Source of the DNA: Cyclobacteriaceae bacterium
GTDB taxonomy: Bacteria > Bacteroidota > Bacteroidia > Cytophagales > Cyclobacteriaceae
Assembly: GCA_028281285.1 (NCBI GenBank)
Contig: JANQKF010000009.1
Coordinates: 62,001-126,000 of the forward strand
DNA length: 64,000 bases
Direction of reading: 5' to 3'
Positions 1 through 8,250 of the stretch are shown here, piece by piece. Below the pieces are notes generated by a model that saw nothing but the letters and a program-made list of their open reading frames with translations, did no database searches and had not been told where the DNA came from. Each line of letters starts with the position of its first letter. Position 1 is the stretch's first letter. Position numbers and translations under genes: made by a program.

Positions 1-10
1 AGCATGTATT

Positions 11-33
11 AAAAAAAGCGGCCTAGGCCGCTT
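11..33 (-). terminator. Rho-independent terminator of the minus-strand nnr cluster
   Basis: A perfect GC-rich inverted repeat, AGCGGCC-TA-GGCCGCT (17-32), is preceded on the plus strand by seven A. Read on the minus strand this is a hairpin followed by seven U, located just after the TGA stop (37-39) of the small T9SS-tail gene. The plus-strand side has no T run, so it acts on minus-strand transcripts only. Confidence 0.85.
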
Positions 34-36
34 ACG

Positions 37-408
37 TCATTTCTTTGAGAATCTTACCGTCTGTTGGAATTTGGACCGATCATCTCTGACCAGAACCAGA
101 TAATATCCAGGTGGATATTCTTTAACGTCAACACGATGCTTTTTGTCTTCAAGCTTTTCGACATCCAGCCTCATTTGACTACCAACAATATTTCGAATTT
201 CAATCTTTGGACTCTTTAAATCTAATTTGGATAGATCGACCGTTAAATAATCAGAAGTGGGATTGGGGAAAACTTCTACCTTAACCTTATCAGATTTAGC
301 AACTGCAGGATTGTTCACGTCTTGAGCACTGACACTCACGCATAACATCAGGAAGGCACCCAATAGCAGTATTCTTGTGAATGATATGTTCTGGTTGAAA
401 GTAGTCAT
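37..408 (-). CDS. Small secreted protein made almost only of a T9SS type A sorting domain
   Basis: 123 residues. The N-terminus is a signal peptide (hydrophobic segment about 11-27, cleavage probably after VSAQ). The rest, from about residue 40, looks like the Ig-like C-terminal sorting domain of T9SS cargo: the entry motif VFPNPTSDYLTVDL, a central segment like IEIRNIVGSQM, and an end with GYYLVLV and RFSKK. There is hardly any passenger between signal peptide and sorting domain, which is unusual because such domains normally follow a large enzyme or adhesin. It lies 54 bases downstream of nnr and could be co-transcribed with it. Its role is unknown; it could be a remnant of a larger cargo protein or a small surface protein. 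The family call is sure, the function is not. Confidence 0.8.
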   Translation of the reverse strand: MTTFNQNISFTRILLLGAFLMLCVSVSAQDVNNPAVAKSDKVKVEVFPNPTSDYLTVDLSKLDLKSPKIEIRNIVGSQMRLDVEKLEDKKHRVDVKEYPPGYYLVLVRDDRSKFQQTVRFSKK

Positions 409-462
409 TTAGTACATAGACAGCTTTTCAGGCGTCAAGGTTTAGATAAAGTTAAACTTTTT

Positions 463-1962
463 TCAAATAAAATCCTTATTCTTTGCGTTAGTAATGGCTT
501 CAGGTAGTTTATTAAGCAAATCTGATGCCATCAACGACATTTCTCCGATTTTTTTTAGGGCAATGTCTCCAGCCAGTCCATGCAAGTAAACACCAGCTAT
601 TGCTGCATCCCTGGAATTCAGTCCCTGTGCCAGCAAGCCGGCAATCATCCCAGCCAGCACATCTCCACTTCCAGCGGTGGCCATTCCTGGATTACCGCTT
701 GAATTGAAGAACAATTTCCCATCTTCGTCTGATATAACGGTGTGGGCTCCCTTTGATACAACTACTACTCCGGTTTTTTTGGAAAAGCTGCTTAGCGCGT
801 CCAATTTTTTCAAACTATTTTCGTTTGAGCCAAATAGCCGATCAAATTCACCTGGATGAGGTGTGATGACTGTGGCGGCAGGAAGAAGTTCGATAAGTTC
901 GTCTAATGCTACACAATTCAGGGCATCAGCATCCAGAACCAGGTTGGCAACAGGAGGTTGTTTTAAAAAATTTCTTATCGCCTTACGAGTTTCAAAAGAA
1001 GTTCCAATTCCAGGCCCAAGGCAAAATACATCAGTGTTATCAAGAATTTCGATTTCGGCAATAGACTCATCTCCCGAAGTCAGGGCCATCGCCTCTGGTA
1101 GACTCGTCTGAATAATCTCCAATCCACTTGCAGGAACATTCATCGTTAAAAGGCCTGCCCCCATACGCATACAAGCCTGGCCACAAAGATGTGCAGCACC
1201 CATTTTTCCATGACTGCCGGCTATAATCTGAACTCTTCCATATACACCCTTATGTGAGAACTTGCTCCTTTTCTTCAGCAAAGGAGAAATAGTCTCTTTA
1301 TTTAAATAGAAATGTCCTGAATCCGCCTTTTCAATGAATGTCCTGTCTAAACCAATGTCGACAACATGAATTGCTCCTGGAAAATTACCAGTTTCGGGAA
1401 GCAAAAAACTAAGTTTTGGAGCTTGAAAAGTAAGCGTATGATCTGCCCGAACTACCTTATCATATTCGAGCGAATCGGCAAAAAGACCGGAGGGAATATC
1501 AATGGAAATGACAGATTTTCCTGAACTGTTTATCGATTCAATGAGGTCAGCCAGTGGCCCGTTCGACACAACTCGATTCAATCCCGACCCAAAGACCCCA
1601 TCGATAATCAAATCTCCTTGGAATTTGGAGTTGGCCCCGAAATCCAAGACCTGTCCTCCCATTTCTAGAAATCGCTCGCGATTCTGGTGACAATCGGGTG
1701 ATAGCTTCATAGCTGGAACCTCGTAGCATGACACTTTGAAATTCAAAACACTCAAAAGGCGGGCAATTGCAAATGCATCACCTCCATTGTTACCTGGTCC
1801 GCAAACAATGTCTATTGACCTGTTTTCGTGAACGAGTTCTGTAAAGCGCTTTACAAATGCAGAAGCAGCACGTTCCATCAAGTCGATCGAATCAATCGGT
1901 TCGTTCCGAATCGTGAATTGGTCGGCTTGCCGTGTTTGCTCTGCACTTAAAATTTTTATCAT
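463..1962 (-). CDS. nnr: Bifunctional NAD(P)H-hydrate epimerase / ADP-dependent NAD(P)H-hydrate dehydratase
   Basis: Repairs hydrated NAD(P)H (NAD(P)HX) in the cytoplasm: the N-terminal half interconverts the R and S epimers and the C-terminal half dehydrates the S form using ADP. The N-terminal YjeF_N domain shows the Rossmann motif GPGNNGGD at residues 55-62 and IDGVFGSGL further on. The C-terminal ribokinase-like domain (from about 215) shows KGVYGRVQIIAGS, VLDADALN, ITPHPGEFDRL and the phosphate-binding GSGD at 431-434. The length of 499 matches the fused bacterial form. The ATG overlaps the TGA stop of the upstream ComEA-like gene by 4 nt (ATGA), which implies translational coupling and fixes the start. 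Confidence 0.95.
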   Translation of the reverse strand: MIKILSAEQTRQADQFTIRNEPIDSIDLMERAASAFVKRFTELVHENRSIDIVCGPGNNGGDAFAIARLLSVLNFKVSCYEVPAMKLSPDCHQNRERFLEMGGQVLDFGANSKFQGDLIIDGVFGSGLNRVVSNGPLADLIESINSSGKSVISIDIPSGLFADSLEYDKVVRADHTLTFQAPKLSFLLPETGNFPGAIHVVDIGLDRTFIEKADSGHFYLNKETISPLLKKRSKFSHKGVYGRVQIIAGSHGKMGAAHLCGQACMRMGAGLLTMNVPASGLEIIQTSLPEAMALTSGDESIAEIEILDNTDVFCLGPGIGTSFETRKAIRNFLKQPPVANLVLDADALNCVALDELIELLPAATVITPHPGEFDRLFGSNENSLKKLDALSSFSKKTGVVVVSKGAHTVISDEDGKLFFNSSGNPGMATAGSGDVLAGMIAGLLAQGLNSRDAAIAGVYLHGLAGDIALKKIGEMSLMASDLLNKLPEAITNAKNKDFI

Positions 1963-2921
1963 TGAAATCTCAGGTATGGCTTCAGACGATCCAAATCTTT
2001 CTGAGTGAGTGATGTCACCTTAGTAAGATCCTGAAGCGACCTGAATTTACCGTATTTGCTTTTGACGTTCAAGATGTCTTTAGTCTGATCAAAAGAAATA
2101 TAGGGGTGTCTATTGATCTCCTTAAAGGTGGCAAGGTTGATATTTATCTTGGAAACCTTTAATAAATCGTTGTCGAGAATCAAGTGCGGGACTAAAGTCT
2201 GATACAACGAGTCCTCTATCCCGTATACTTCCAATAGTTGTTCTAATCGGGTAAACCCACCGAGAATTTTCCTATAGCCCACAATTCTCTTGGCATAAAC
2301 CGATCCAATACCTCTAAGCTTTTTGAAACTTGTCGTATCTGCTCCGTTGATATCGATTTTGAAAATTTCTTTAGCGCTCTCATTGGCAGATTTAGTAATG
2401 GCAGGAGCTATGGTTCGACTAGACAAACCAGATGGCTGAATTGGAGTATTTTCTTTCACCGGAAGTTGATCAGGCAAATCGATATAACCCCTCAATGCTT
2501 CAAGCAGACTATCGGGAAAGTCATAGATCTTTCCGAGATCTTCTTTAATCCTAAACTTTCCACCTTTCGCACGATAGTTCTGAATTCTGTAGGTCAAAAA
2601 ATACGGGATTCCCAATGACAACATTTCTTTGGTGCTCACTTGGTTCGGGTCGAATGCCTTTAGGACAATAGGCAGTTCATCGGACGTTCTGTCTTTTGAG
2701 ATATTATCCTTCAACCGAGCATTTTCATTCCAATGAGCCACAAGGCTGTCCAGTAAATTTTTATCGACTTCGAGATTGTCGTATGAGGAAGAAAAAAATC
2801 TAGTATAAAGAGTTGGTGCAGACAAAAAAAAGAACATTAATGGAATCAAAATGATGAAACCATTTGTTTCGGTTTTTGAAAAACCAAAGTAATTCCTAAT
2901 CCACTTACGCAGCCTTTTCAT
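1959..2921 (-). CDS. ComEA-like helix-hairpin-helix membrane protein
   Basis: 320 residues. One transmembrane helix lies near the N-terminus (about 22-42) after a basic stretch, so most of the protein is probably periplasmic. Three ComEA-type helix-hairpin-helix modules follow, at about 110-165, 188-248 and 255-318; the second has the best core (INGADTTSFKKLRGIGSVYA, with KRIVGYR next). Such modules bind DNA without sequence preference. In Gram-negative bacteria, short ComEA proteins pull DNA into the periplasm during natural transformation; the three-module Bacteroidota version is usually left as helix-hairpin-helix domain protein with no proven function. Its stop overlaps the nnr start by 4 nt. 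A link to DNA uptake is inference. Confidence 0.85.
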   Translation of the reverse strand: MKRLRKWIRNYFGFSKTETNGFIILIPLMFFFLSAPTLYTRFFSSSYDNLEVDKNLLDSLVAHWNENARLKDNISKDRTSDELPIVLKAFDPNQVSTKEMLSLGIPYFLTYRIQNYRAKGGKFRIKEDLGKIYDFPDSLLEALRGYIDLPDQLPVKENTPIQPSGLSSRTIAPAITKSANESAKEIFKIDINGADTTSFKKLRGIGSVYAKRIVGYRKILGGFTRLEQLLEVYGIEDSLYQTLVPHLILDNDLLKVSKININLATFKEINRHPYISFDQTKDILNVKSKYGKFRSLQDLTKVTSLTQKDLDRLKPYLRFQ

Positions 2922-3051
2922 GACATAAAAAGTACTAAGAGTGAGAGAGGGGGTCTTAATATAATTATTTAAATTATAATTATGGTTTTTATAAAAATAA
3001 AATTAAAACTGATGCCCAATTCAATAGTTTTATCAAGAATGATTCTAAATA

Positions 3052-3067
3052 AAAAATCATGATTTTT
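3052..3067. promoter_or_regulatory. Perfect 16-bp palindrome in the hemA promoter region
   Basis: AAAAATCATGATTTTT is a perfect dyad about 30 bases upstream of the TAnnTTTG box that precedes hemA. It sits where the -33 element would be expected (it ends in TTTTTG). It may be an operator; it is AT-rich, so chance is possible. Confidence 0.35.
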
Positions 3068-3095
3068 GTCACTTTTTTTAAAGGGGGGTTGGGAT

Positions 3096-3103
3096 TATCT
3101 TTG
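3096..3103 (+). promoter_or_regulatory. -7 box (TAnnTTTG) of hemA
   Basis: TATCTTTG is a full match to the Bacteroidota -7 consensus, 32 bases before the hemA ATG. The upstream TTTG (3065-3068) is 27 bases away, longer than the usual spacing of about 20, so the -33 element is uncertain. Confidence 0.65.
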
Positions 3104-3135
3104 CACACGCGTTGTAACTATAACAACGAAGAAAA

Positions 3136-4401
3136 ATGATGGGATCAACGTTTAAATCAATAAGTTTATCTTACCAAAAAGCACCGGTAGAAATCCGTGA
3201 GCTTATCGCGTTGGATCAAACCGCCATTGAGGAAATCCTGTCAGAAGCTAAAGACACTTTTGATCTCAACGAGCTTTTGATTCTGTCTACATGCAATCGC
3301 ACAGAACTCTACTATTCATCTCCTGAAGATTTGTCTTCAGCATTGATCTCCTTCATTGGAATCAAGAAAGGAATAGCTCATCCGAATGCTTATCAAAAAT
3401 ATTTTGAATTCTTTAACCAGGAAGAAGCAATAGATCACTTGTTTCGTGTATCTATAGGGTTGGAGGCCCAAGTTCTGGGTGACATGCAAATTGCCAATCA
3501 GGTTAAACAATCTTACCAACTCACAGCCAATGCGGACCTGGCCGGGCCTTTTCTTCATAGATTGTTGCATGCAATTTTCTTCACAAGCAAGAGAGTAGCA
3601 CAGGAAACTGCATTTAGAGATGGGGCGGCAAGTGTTTCCTACGCTGCTTATGAGCTTACCAAAACATTAGCAACTTCGATCATTGAACCCAAAATTTTAG
3701 TAGTGGGTCTTGGTGACATTGGCTCTGACTTATGCCGACATTTGTCCGCAACGGATCTAAATGTGAAGGTCTGTAACAGAACGCTTAGCAAAGCCCGGGA
3801 ATTAGCAACTGAATGTAATTTTGATGTAGTGCCGTTTGAACAGTTTGAGGAAGAGCTGTTTGAGGCAGACATTATCATCTCCTCTGTTGCTAAATCTGAA
3901 CCTCTGATAACCAAGGACAGCTTAGGAGATACCGAGATAAGAGGTTATAAGTACTTCGTAGATCTCGCCATGCCACGATCAATTGACAAAGAAGTCGAGA
4001 AAATACCAGGAGCAGTCGTTTATAATATTGACGATATTCACTCAAAGACAAATTCTGCTTTGATCAAAAGGCAGGAATCCATACCTCAGGTAGAACAAAT
4101 CATCAGGGAAGCTTCAGTGGAATTCAACGATTGGAGCAAAGAGATGATCGTCTCTCCGACCATTGCCAAACTTAAAAGCGCTTTGGATGAGATTCGAAAA
4201 TCTGAAATAACAAAGCACCTGAAAAATGCCACTGAAAGTGAGAAGGTTCTTGCAGACAAATTAACCAAGGGAATTACGCAGAAAATAATGAATCTTCCCG
4301 TTATTCAGTTAAAGGCGGCATGTAAGCGAGGTGATGCGGAAAACCTGATCGAAGTTTTGAATGACCTTTTCAACCTTGAAGGTCAACATCAACAGAAATA
4401 A
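3136..4401 (+). CDS. hemA: Glutamyl-tRNA reductase
   Basis: First committed step of C5-pathway tetrapyrrole synthesis: NADPH reduces glutamyl-tRNA to glutamate-1-semialdehyde. The catalytic domain carries the signature LSTCNRTELYY with the nucleophilic Cys at residue 53, and GLEAQVLGDMQI, which contacts tRNA and substrate. The NADPH domain shows the Rossmann motif VVGLGDIGSDL followed by VCNRTLSKARELA. A helical dimerisation domain fills the C-terminus and ends in DLFNLEG. The length of 421 is normal. Two adjacent ATG codons are present (3136 and 3139); either could be used. No other hem gene is in the window. Confidence 0.97.
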   Translation: MMGSTFKSISLSYQKAPVEIRELIALDQTAIEEILSEAKDTFDLNELLILSTCNRTELYYSSPEDLSSALISFIGIKKGIAHPNAYQKYFEFFNQEEAIDHLFRVSIGLEAQVLGDMQIANQVKQSYQLTANADLAGPFLHRLLHAIFFTSKRVAQETAFRDGAASVSYAAYELTKTLATSIIEPKILVVGLGDIGSDLCRHLSATDLNVKVCNRTLSKARELATECNFDVVPFEQFEEELFEADIIISSVAKSEPLITKDSLGDTEIRGYKYFVDLAMPRSIDKEVEKIPGAVVYNIDDIHSKTNSALIKRQESIPQVEQIIREASVEFNDWSKEMIVSPTIAKLKSALDEIRKSEITKHLKNATESEKVLADKLTKGITQKIMNLPVIQLKAACKRGDAENLIEVLNDLFNLEGQHQQK

Positions 4402-4435
4402 TTAGGCTTTTTTTAGGCATTCAATTTTTGTAAGC

Positions 4436-4464
4436 TTGTCGCTTGCACAATACATGCATCTTTG
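4436..4464 (+). promoter_or_regulatory. Promoter of the WG-repeat gene, very close to the start codon
   Basis: TTG (4436-4438), an 18-base spacer, and CATCTTTG (4457-4464), a 7 of 8 match to TAnnTTTG. The box ends only 6 bases before the ATG at 4471, so the transcript would begin at or next to the start codon. Confidence 0.5.
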
Positions 4465-4470
4465 TTGTCA

Positions 4471-6696
4471 ATGAGGTCAATCAAGCTTACTCTGGTCATT
4501 TTCTTCCTGCTTTGTCAGCATTGGTCGAGCCATGCCCAAAGCCCCTCAAATGACATAGAGACATATTCTGAAAACGGTAAGTTCGGATTAGTCAAAGTCA
4601 GTACTCAGGAAAGAATCATTCCCGCTAGATTCGATGCTCTGGGTTGGTCAGATGGAAGCTTCAGTATAATTGATGGAGTCATAGGGTTTAAGAACAACGA
4701 GACATGGGGTTTACTTACCCTGGAAAATGAAATCATTGTCAATTCAAAATATACGGTCTTATACCCTTATAAAAACAAAAAGCTAATTGCAGGAAAACGC
4801 AGTAGATTTTCCATTCTGAGCAAGTATGGAATCATCTCAACCAAGGGCAGTGAATTGCTTCCTTTGGAATATGAATCATTGGTCCCATTTGGTGATCGAC
4901 TCATGGCTTCAAAGAGAGTTGATGGTTTTGAAAAAAGTGGACTTCTGACAGAGAATGGGAAAGTCATTATCCCCATTATTCATGAATCGGTAGAATCGAT
5001 AACAGACGGTTTATTGAGGGTCCAAAATTCCGCAGGACTGAATGCAGTTTATGACCTCAATGGAAAACAAAAATCACCATTTGAATTTGAAATGATTGAG
5101 CAACTTGATGCCGATCATTTTCTTGTGAGTCTTTATGATCGAAAAGGCATTCTCAACAGTGGACTGCAACTGGTCGCTCCCACTATATATAAATCAATTG
5201 AAGAGAAAGACGGAAATTATGTTGGCCAACCTTTTAGTAATTGGTCATTACTCAACAGTGAAAACGAACTTCTCCAATCATTCTTCCTGGATAAAATCAC
5301 CCCATTGAATAACTCTTCCTTTATTGTTCAGACCAATGAGAATCTGGGTATAATTGACGAATCAGAAGAATATTCCAATTACTTACCTGGACTTACTCTT
5401 GTAGAACACGTTAATGATATTTCCATTGTTAAAGATTCCCAATTTTATGGAGCTCTGGATTCTTCCGGAAAACAGGTGCTGCCCATTCAGTATGACTCTG
5501 TTTTCATTGAAGGAAAAACCATTTTTGCTAAAATCAATGGGTCCAGCAACGACAATTGGACGCCCTATGACTTTAGTGGGGAGAAGGCCGGTTATTTCAG
5601 CTATGAAATTGTGAGACGGGAAAGTTTGGATAGGTTGAGGGCCCGCAGAAACGAGAAATGGGGATTTTTGGATGATAGAGCAAATGAAGTCAGTCCATTT
5701 CTTTACGATTCACTAGGTAAACTAAATGCCGGATTTGCCAAAGTTCATTATCAGGGTCGATTCGGAGTTATTGATGAAAATGGGATTTGGATAGTTACCC
5801 CCTATAGAGATGAAATTGAACTAACTTCGACCAACATTTTGTATTCTCAGGGGTCAGAAAGCGGAATCATGGACCTTCAAGGGAATATACTCTATCGCAC
5901 TCGAAATCAATTGAGAATCCTCGGACCGCTATTTGTAGAAGAGACACCTGAAAGCAAGCAAATTCTTTTGAACAAAGAAGGTGCAAGGCAGTATATCTCT
6001 CAGGCTGATTCAATCTTACACATTGAACCTTCCCTGTATTTAATACTGGATGACAATCAATGGCATATTTACAACCATCTCACTAAAGTCACGCTTGAGT
6101 TACCCAAAACCGTACAGTTGGTCAAGAGCTATGAGGAGGATCTTATTTCAGTGATGATTGACAACAAGTGGGGGTTTATTGAAGAGTCCGGAAGACTCAG
6201 GATTGCTAATCGTTACGATTCAGTGCAACATTTCTCCGAAGGTCTCTCGGCAATTAAACTCATCGGGAAGTGGGGATTTATTGATCGCCAGGAGAAATTG
6301 ATTATTCAACCCACTTATGACCAAGTGAGCCCATTCTATGGTCAACTGACCGTAGTAAGAAAGGGAAAGTCCTATGGACTTATAGACAAGACTGGTGATG
6401 AAATACTGGAGGTTAAATACGACAAGGTAGAACGATTTGAAGATTACATACTTTTCTACTCAAAGGGTAAAATTGGCTTTGCAGATCGCTTTGGGACAAT
6501 TCTTCGAAACCCTCAATTCGATACCATTCAACAAATTGACAAGAAGAACTTCCTCATTTCCAAGGACAATTTGTATGGAGTGATCTCTATAAAAGGTCTT
6601 GATGTTATTCCAATTAGATACCAGGAAATCATCCCTTTCAATGGAAAATTTTTGACTCGCGAAAAATCGGAGCCCCAATTAATTAAATTAAATTAA
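4471..6696 (+). CDS. WG-repeat (KWG Leptospira-type) exported protein
   Basis: 741 residues from ATG 4471. The frame is open 9 bases further to a TTG, but the signal peptide begins at the ATG: basic MRSIK, a hydrophobic run, and cleavage near SSHAQ. The mature protein is a chain of WG repeats: tryptophan/phenylalanine-glycine units such as NGKFGLVK, NEKWGFLDD, GRFGVIDENG, NNKWGFIEESG, IGKWGFIDRQ and GKIGFADRFG, alternating with P..YD segments. Such repeats fold as a beta-rich solenoid or propeller. The family is common in Bacteroidota and Leptospira and its function is unknown. The gene is convergent with floA. It has no T9SS sorting domain, so it is probably periplasmic. Confidence 0.85.
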   Translation: MRSIKLTLVIFFLLCQHWSSHAQSPSNDIETYSENGKFGLVKVSTQERIIPARFDALGWSDGSFSIIDGVIGFKNNETWGLLTLENEIIVNSKYTVLYPYKNKKLIAGKRSRFSILSKYGIISTKGSELLPLEYESLVPFGDRLMASKRVDGFEKSGLLTENGKVIIPIIHESVESITDGLLRVQNSAGLNAVYDLNGKQKSPFEFEMIEQLDADHFLVSLYDRKGILNSGLQLVAPTIYKSIEEKDGNYVGQPFSNWSLLNSENELLQSFFLDKITPLNNSSFIVQTNENLGIIDESEEYSNYLPGLTLVEHVNDISIVKDSQFYGALDSSGKQVLPIQYDSVFIEGKTIFAKINGSSNDNWTPYDFSGEKAGYFSYEIVRRESLDRLRARRNEKWGFLDDRANEVSPFLYDSLGKLNAGFAKVHYQGRFGVIDENGIWIVTPYRDEIELTSTNILYSQGSESGIMDLQGNILYRTRNQLRILGPLFVEETPESKQILLNKEGARQYISQADSILHIEPSLYLILDDNQWHIYNHLTKVTLELPKTVQLVKSYEEDLISVMIDNKWGFIEESGRLRIANRYDSVQHFSEGLSAIKLIGKWGFIDRQEKLIIQPTYDQVSPFYGQLTVVRKGKSYGLIDKTGDEILEVKYDKVERFEDYILFYSKGKIGFADRFGTILRNPQFDTIQQIDKKNFLISKDNLYGVISIKGLDVIPIRYQEIIPFNGKFLTREKSEPQLIKLN

Positions 6697-6716
6697 AAAA
6701 GGCCACTGATGTGGCC
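6695..6716 (-). terminator. Rho-independent terminator after floA
   Basis: GGCCAC-TGAT-GTGGCC (6701-6716) preceded by A6 on the plus strand. On the minus strand it is a hairpin plus U6 directly after the floA stop. It lies between convergent genes; the plus side lacks a proper T run, so WG-gene termination there is weaker. Confidence 0.8.
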
Positions 6717-6722
6717 TATCCA

Positions 6723-7724
6723 TTATTTCTTGTCTTCTCCAGGTCGTTTTTTTCCACTCCCTTTTTGCTCAGGTTTGGCAATGGATTCCCGCATGTCGGT
6801 ATCAGCCTGAATGTTCTCCATTCGGTAGTAATCCATAATGCCCAGGTTACCAGATCGGAATGATTCAGCAACTGCCAGTGGTACTTCTGCCTCTGCTTCA
6901 ATCACCTTCGCACGAGCTTCCTGTGACTTGGCTTTCATCTCTTGCTCTTGAGCCACGGCCATGGCTCTTCTCTCCTCAGCCTTCGCCTCAGCAACTTTCA
7001 AGTCAGCCTGTGCCTGATCAGTTTGAAGTTGTGCACCAATGTTCACTCCAACATCCACGTCTGCTATATCAATAGAAAGTATCTCAAATGCAGTACCTGC
7101 ATCCAGTCCACGTTGCAAAACCAGCTTCGAAATCTTATCCGGATTTTCAAGTACTGCCTTATGTGTATCTGCAGAACCAATGGAGGTAACTATACCTTCA
7201 CCAACTCTTGCCAGAATAGTGTCTTCTCCTGCACCACCTACGAGTTGCTGAATATTTGCCCGCACTGTTACTCTTGCTACAGCAATCAACTGAATACCAT
7301 CTGCCGCAACCGCTGCGACTTTTGGAGTTGTAATAACTTTCGGGTTTACGGAAATTTGAACAGCTTCAAAGACCTCTCGGCCAGCCAAATCAATCGCTGT
7401 TGCCTGTTTGAATTCCAAATTAATGTTCGCCTTGTCTGCAGATATAAGCGCCTTAATTACCGATGGGACATTCCCTCCAGCGAGGTAATGTGTTTCCAAT
7501 TCAGTAGTCGTTACCTGGAGTCCGGCCTTTGTAGCAGTAATCATTGAATCAACCACTATTCTTGGAGGAACTTTCCTGATTCGCATGAAAACGAGTTCCA
7601 GCAATCCTACCCTTACACCTGAAAACTGAGCTGTAATCCAAAGATTAACAGGAACAAAATACAAGAAGATGAAGAGTAATACGACTGATGCGAGTATCGC
7701 AATGAGAGTTGTGTATTGTTCCAT
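6723..7724 (-). CDS. floA: Flotillin-like protein FloA
   Basis: 333 residues, UPF0365/FloA family. An N-terminal membrane-inserted segment (about 5-30) is followed by an SPFH/band-7 region containing the conserved stretch [17 protein letters not shown] and later [21 protein letters not shown] long Ala/Glu/Lys coiled coil (about 235-285) drives oligomerisation. FloA scaffolds functional membrane microdomains in bacteria. The gene follows nfeD by 2 bases; the floA-nfeD pair is a known conserved operon, and NfeD partners flotillin. The last 20 residues are a basic, poorly conserved tail. Start ATG 7722-7724. Confidence 0.95.
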   Translation of the reverse strand: MEQYTTLIAILASVVLLFIFLYFVPVNLWITAQFSGVRVGLLELVFMRIRKVPPRIVVDSMITATKAGLQVTTTELETHYLAGGNVPSVIKALISADKANINLEFKQATAIDLAGREVFEAVQISVNPKVITTPKVAAVAADGIQLIAVARVTVRANIQQLVGGAGEDTILARVGEGIVTSIGSADTHKAVLENPDKISKLVLQRGLDAGTAFEILSIDIADVDVGVNIGAQLQTDQAQADLKVAEAKAEERRAMAVAQEQEMKAKSQEARAKVIEAEAEVPLAVAESFRSGNLGIMDYYRMENIQADTDMRESIAKPEQKGSGKKRPGEDKK

Positions 7725-7726
7725 TA

Positions 7727-8200
7727 TTAAGATTTAGTTGATTCTACAATTATTTTGTTTCCACGAATACTTGTTATTCGAATTTCGGTGCCGGAGTCAA
7801 CGTGATTACCATGTGTGGTTACTTCATATGACTCATCCCCAAATTCAGCTTTGCCGATAGGCTTCAAATCAGAAATAGCAGTTCCCACCATATTTTCCTC
7901 TAACCCATCCGTATAGTCCTCATTTACTTGCGACTTGTTTTGCCCCTTAAGTGCAAACCGGTCCCATGACCTCGACTTAAAACTATACACTAATGCAATC
8001 ACAGTAACGAAGAATGCCCCGGCAAGCACCAGGGAACCTGTTTTGGTTCCATGTGTATCATAAGCAATATACACTCCTACTCCAGTAAGAATCAGGCCCA
8101 AAACCCCCAAAACTGTTGTTCCTGGAATAAATATTAATTCAAGATAGATAAGGATTAACCCTACGAGAATCAAAAGTATTATTGCCAACCATCCTCCCAT
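7727..8200 (-). CDS. NfeD-like membrane protein (short form)
   Basis: 157 residues. Two or three hydrophobic segments (about 4-30, 33-50 and 58-75) precede a soluble C-terminal OB-fold domain starting near residue 100 with the typical pattern [19 protein letters not shown], and ending [16 protein letters not shown]. This is the short NfeD class without the ClpP-like serine protease domain. It is encoded directly upstream of floA (2-base gap), the usual arrangement for the flotillin partner. Likely role: organisation or quality control of membrane microdomains. It is 50 bases downstream of proS and probably shares its transcript. Confidence 0.9.
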   Translation of the reverse strand: MGGWLAIILLILVGLILIYLELIFIPGTTVLGVLGLILTGVGVYIAYDTHGTKTGSLVLAGAFFVTVIALVYSFKSRSWDRFALKGQNKSQVNEDYTDGLEENMVGTAISDLKPIGKAEFGDESYEVTTHGNHVDSGTEIRITSIRGNKIIVESTKS

Positions 8201-8250
8201 ATTTTCAGAATTTGGAGAATTTCAATATACCAAATTTATCTCGTTTGAAA

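Noticed and set aside
4401-4430. TAGGC-T6-TAGGC after hemA as a terminator
   Set aside because: The two TAGGC are direct, not inverted, repeats, so no hairpin forms.
6942-7547. Plus-strand open frame of about 200 codons opposite floA
   Set aside because: It is antisense to a clear FloA gene, and its sequence is rich in Cys/Asn/Ser with no recognisable fold.
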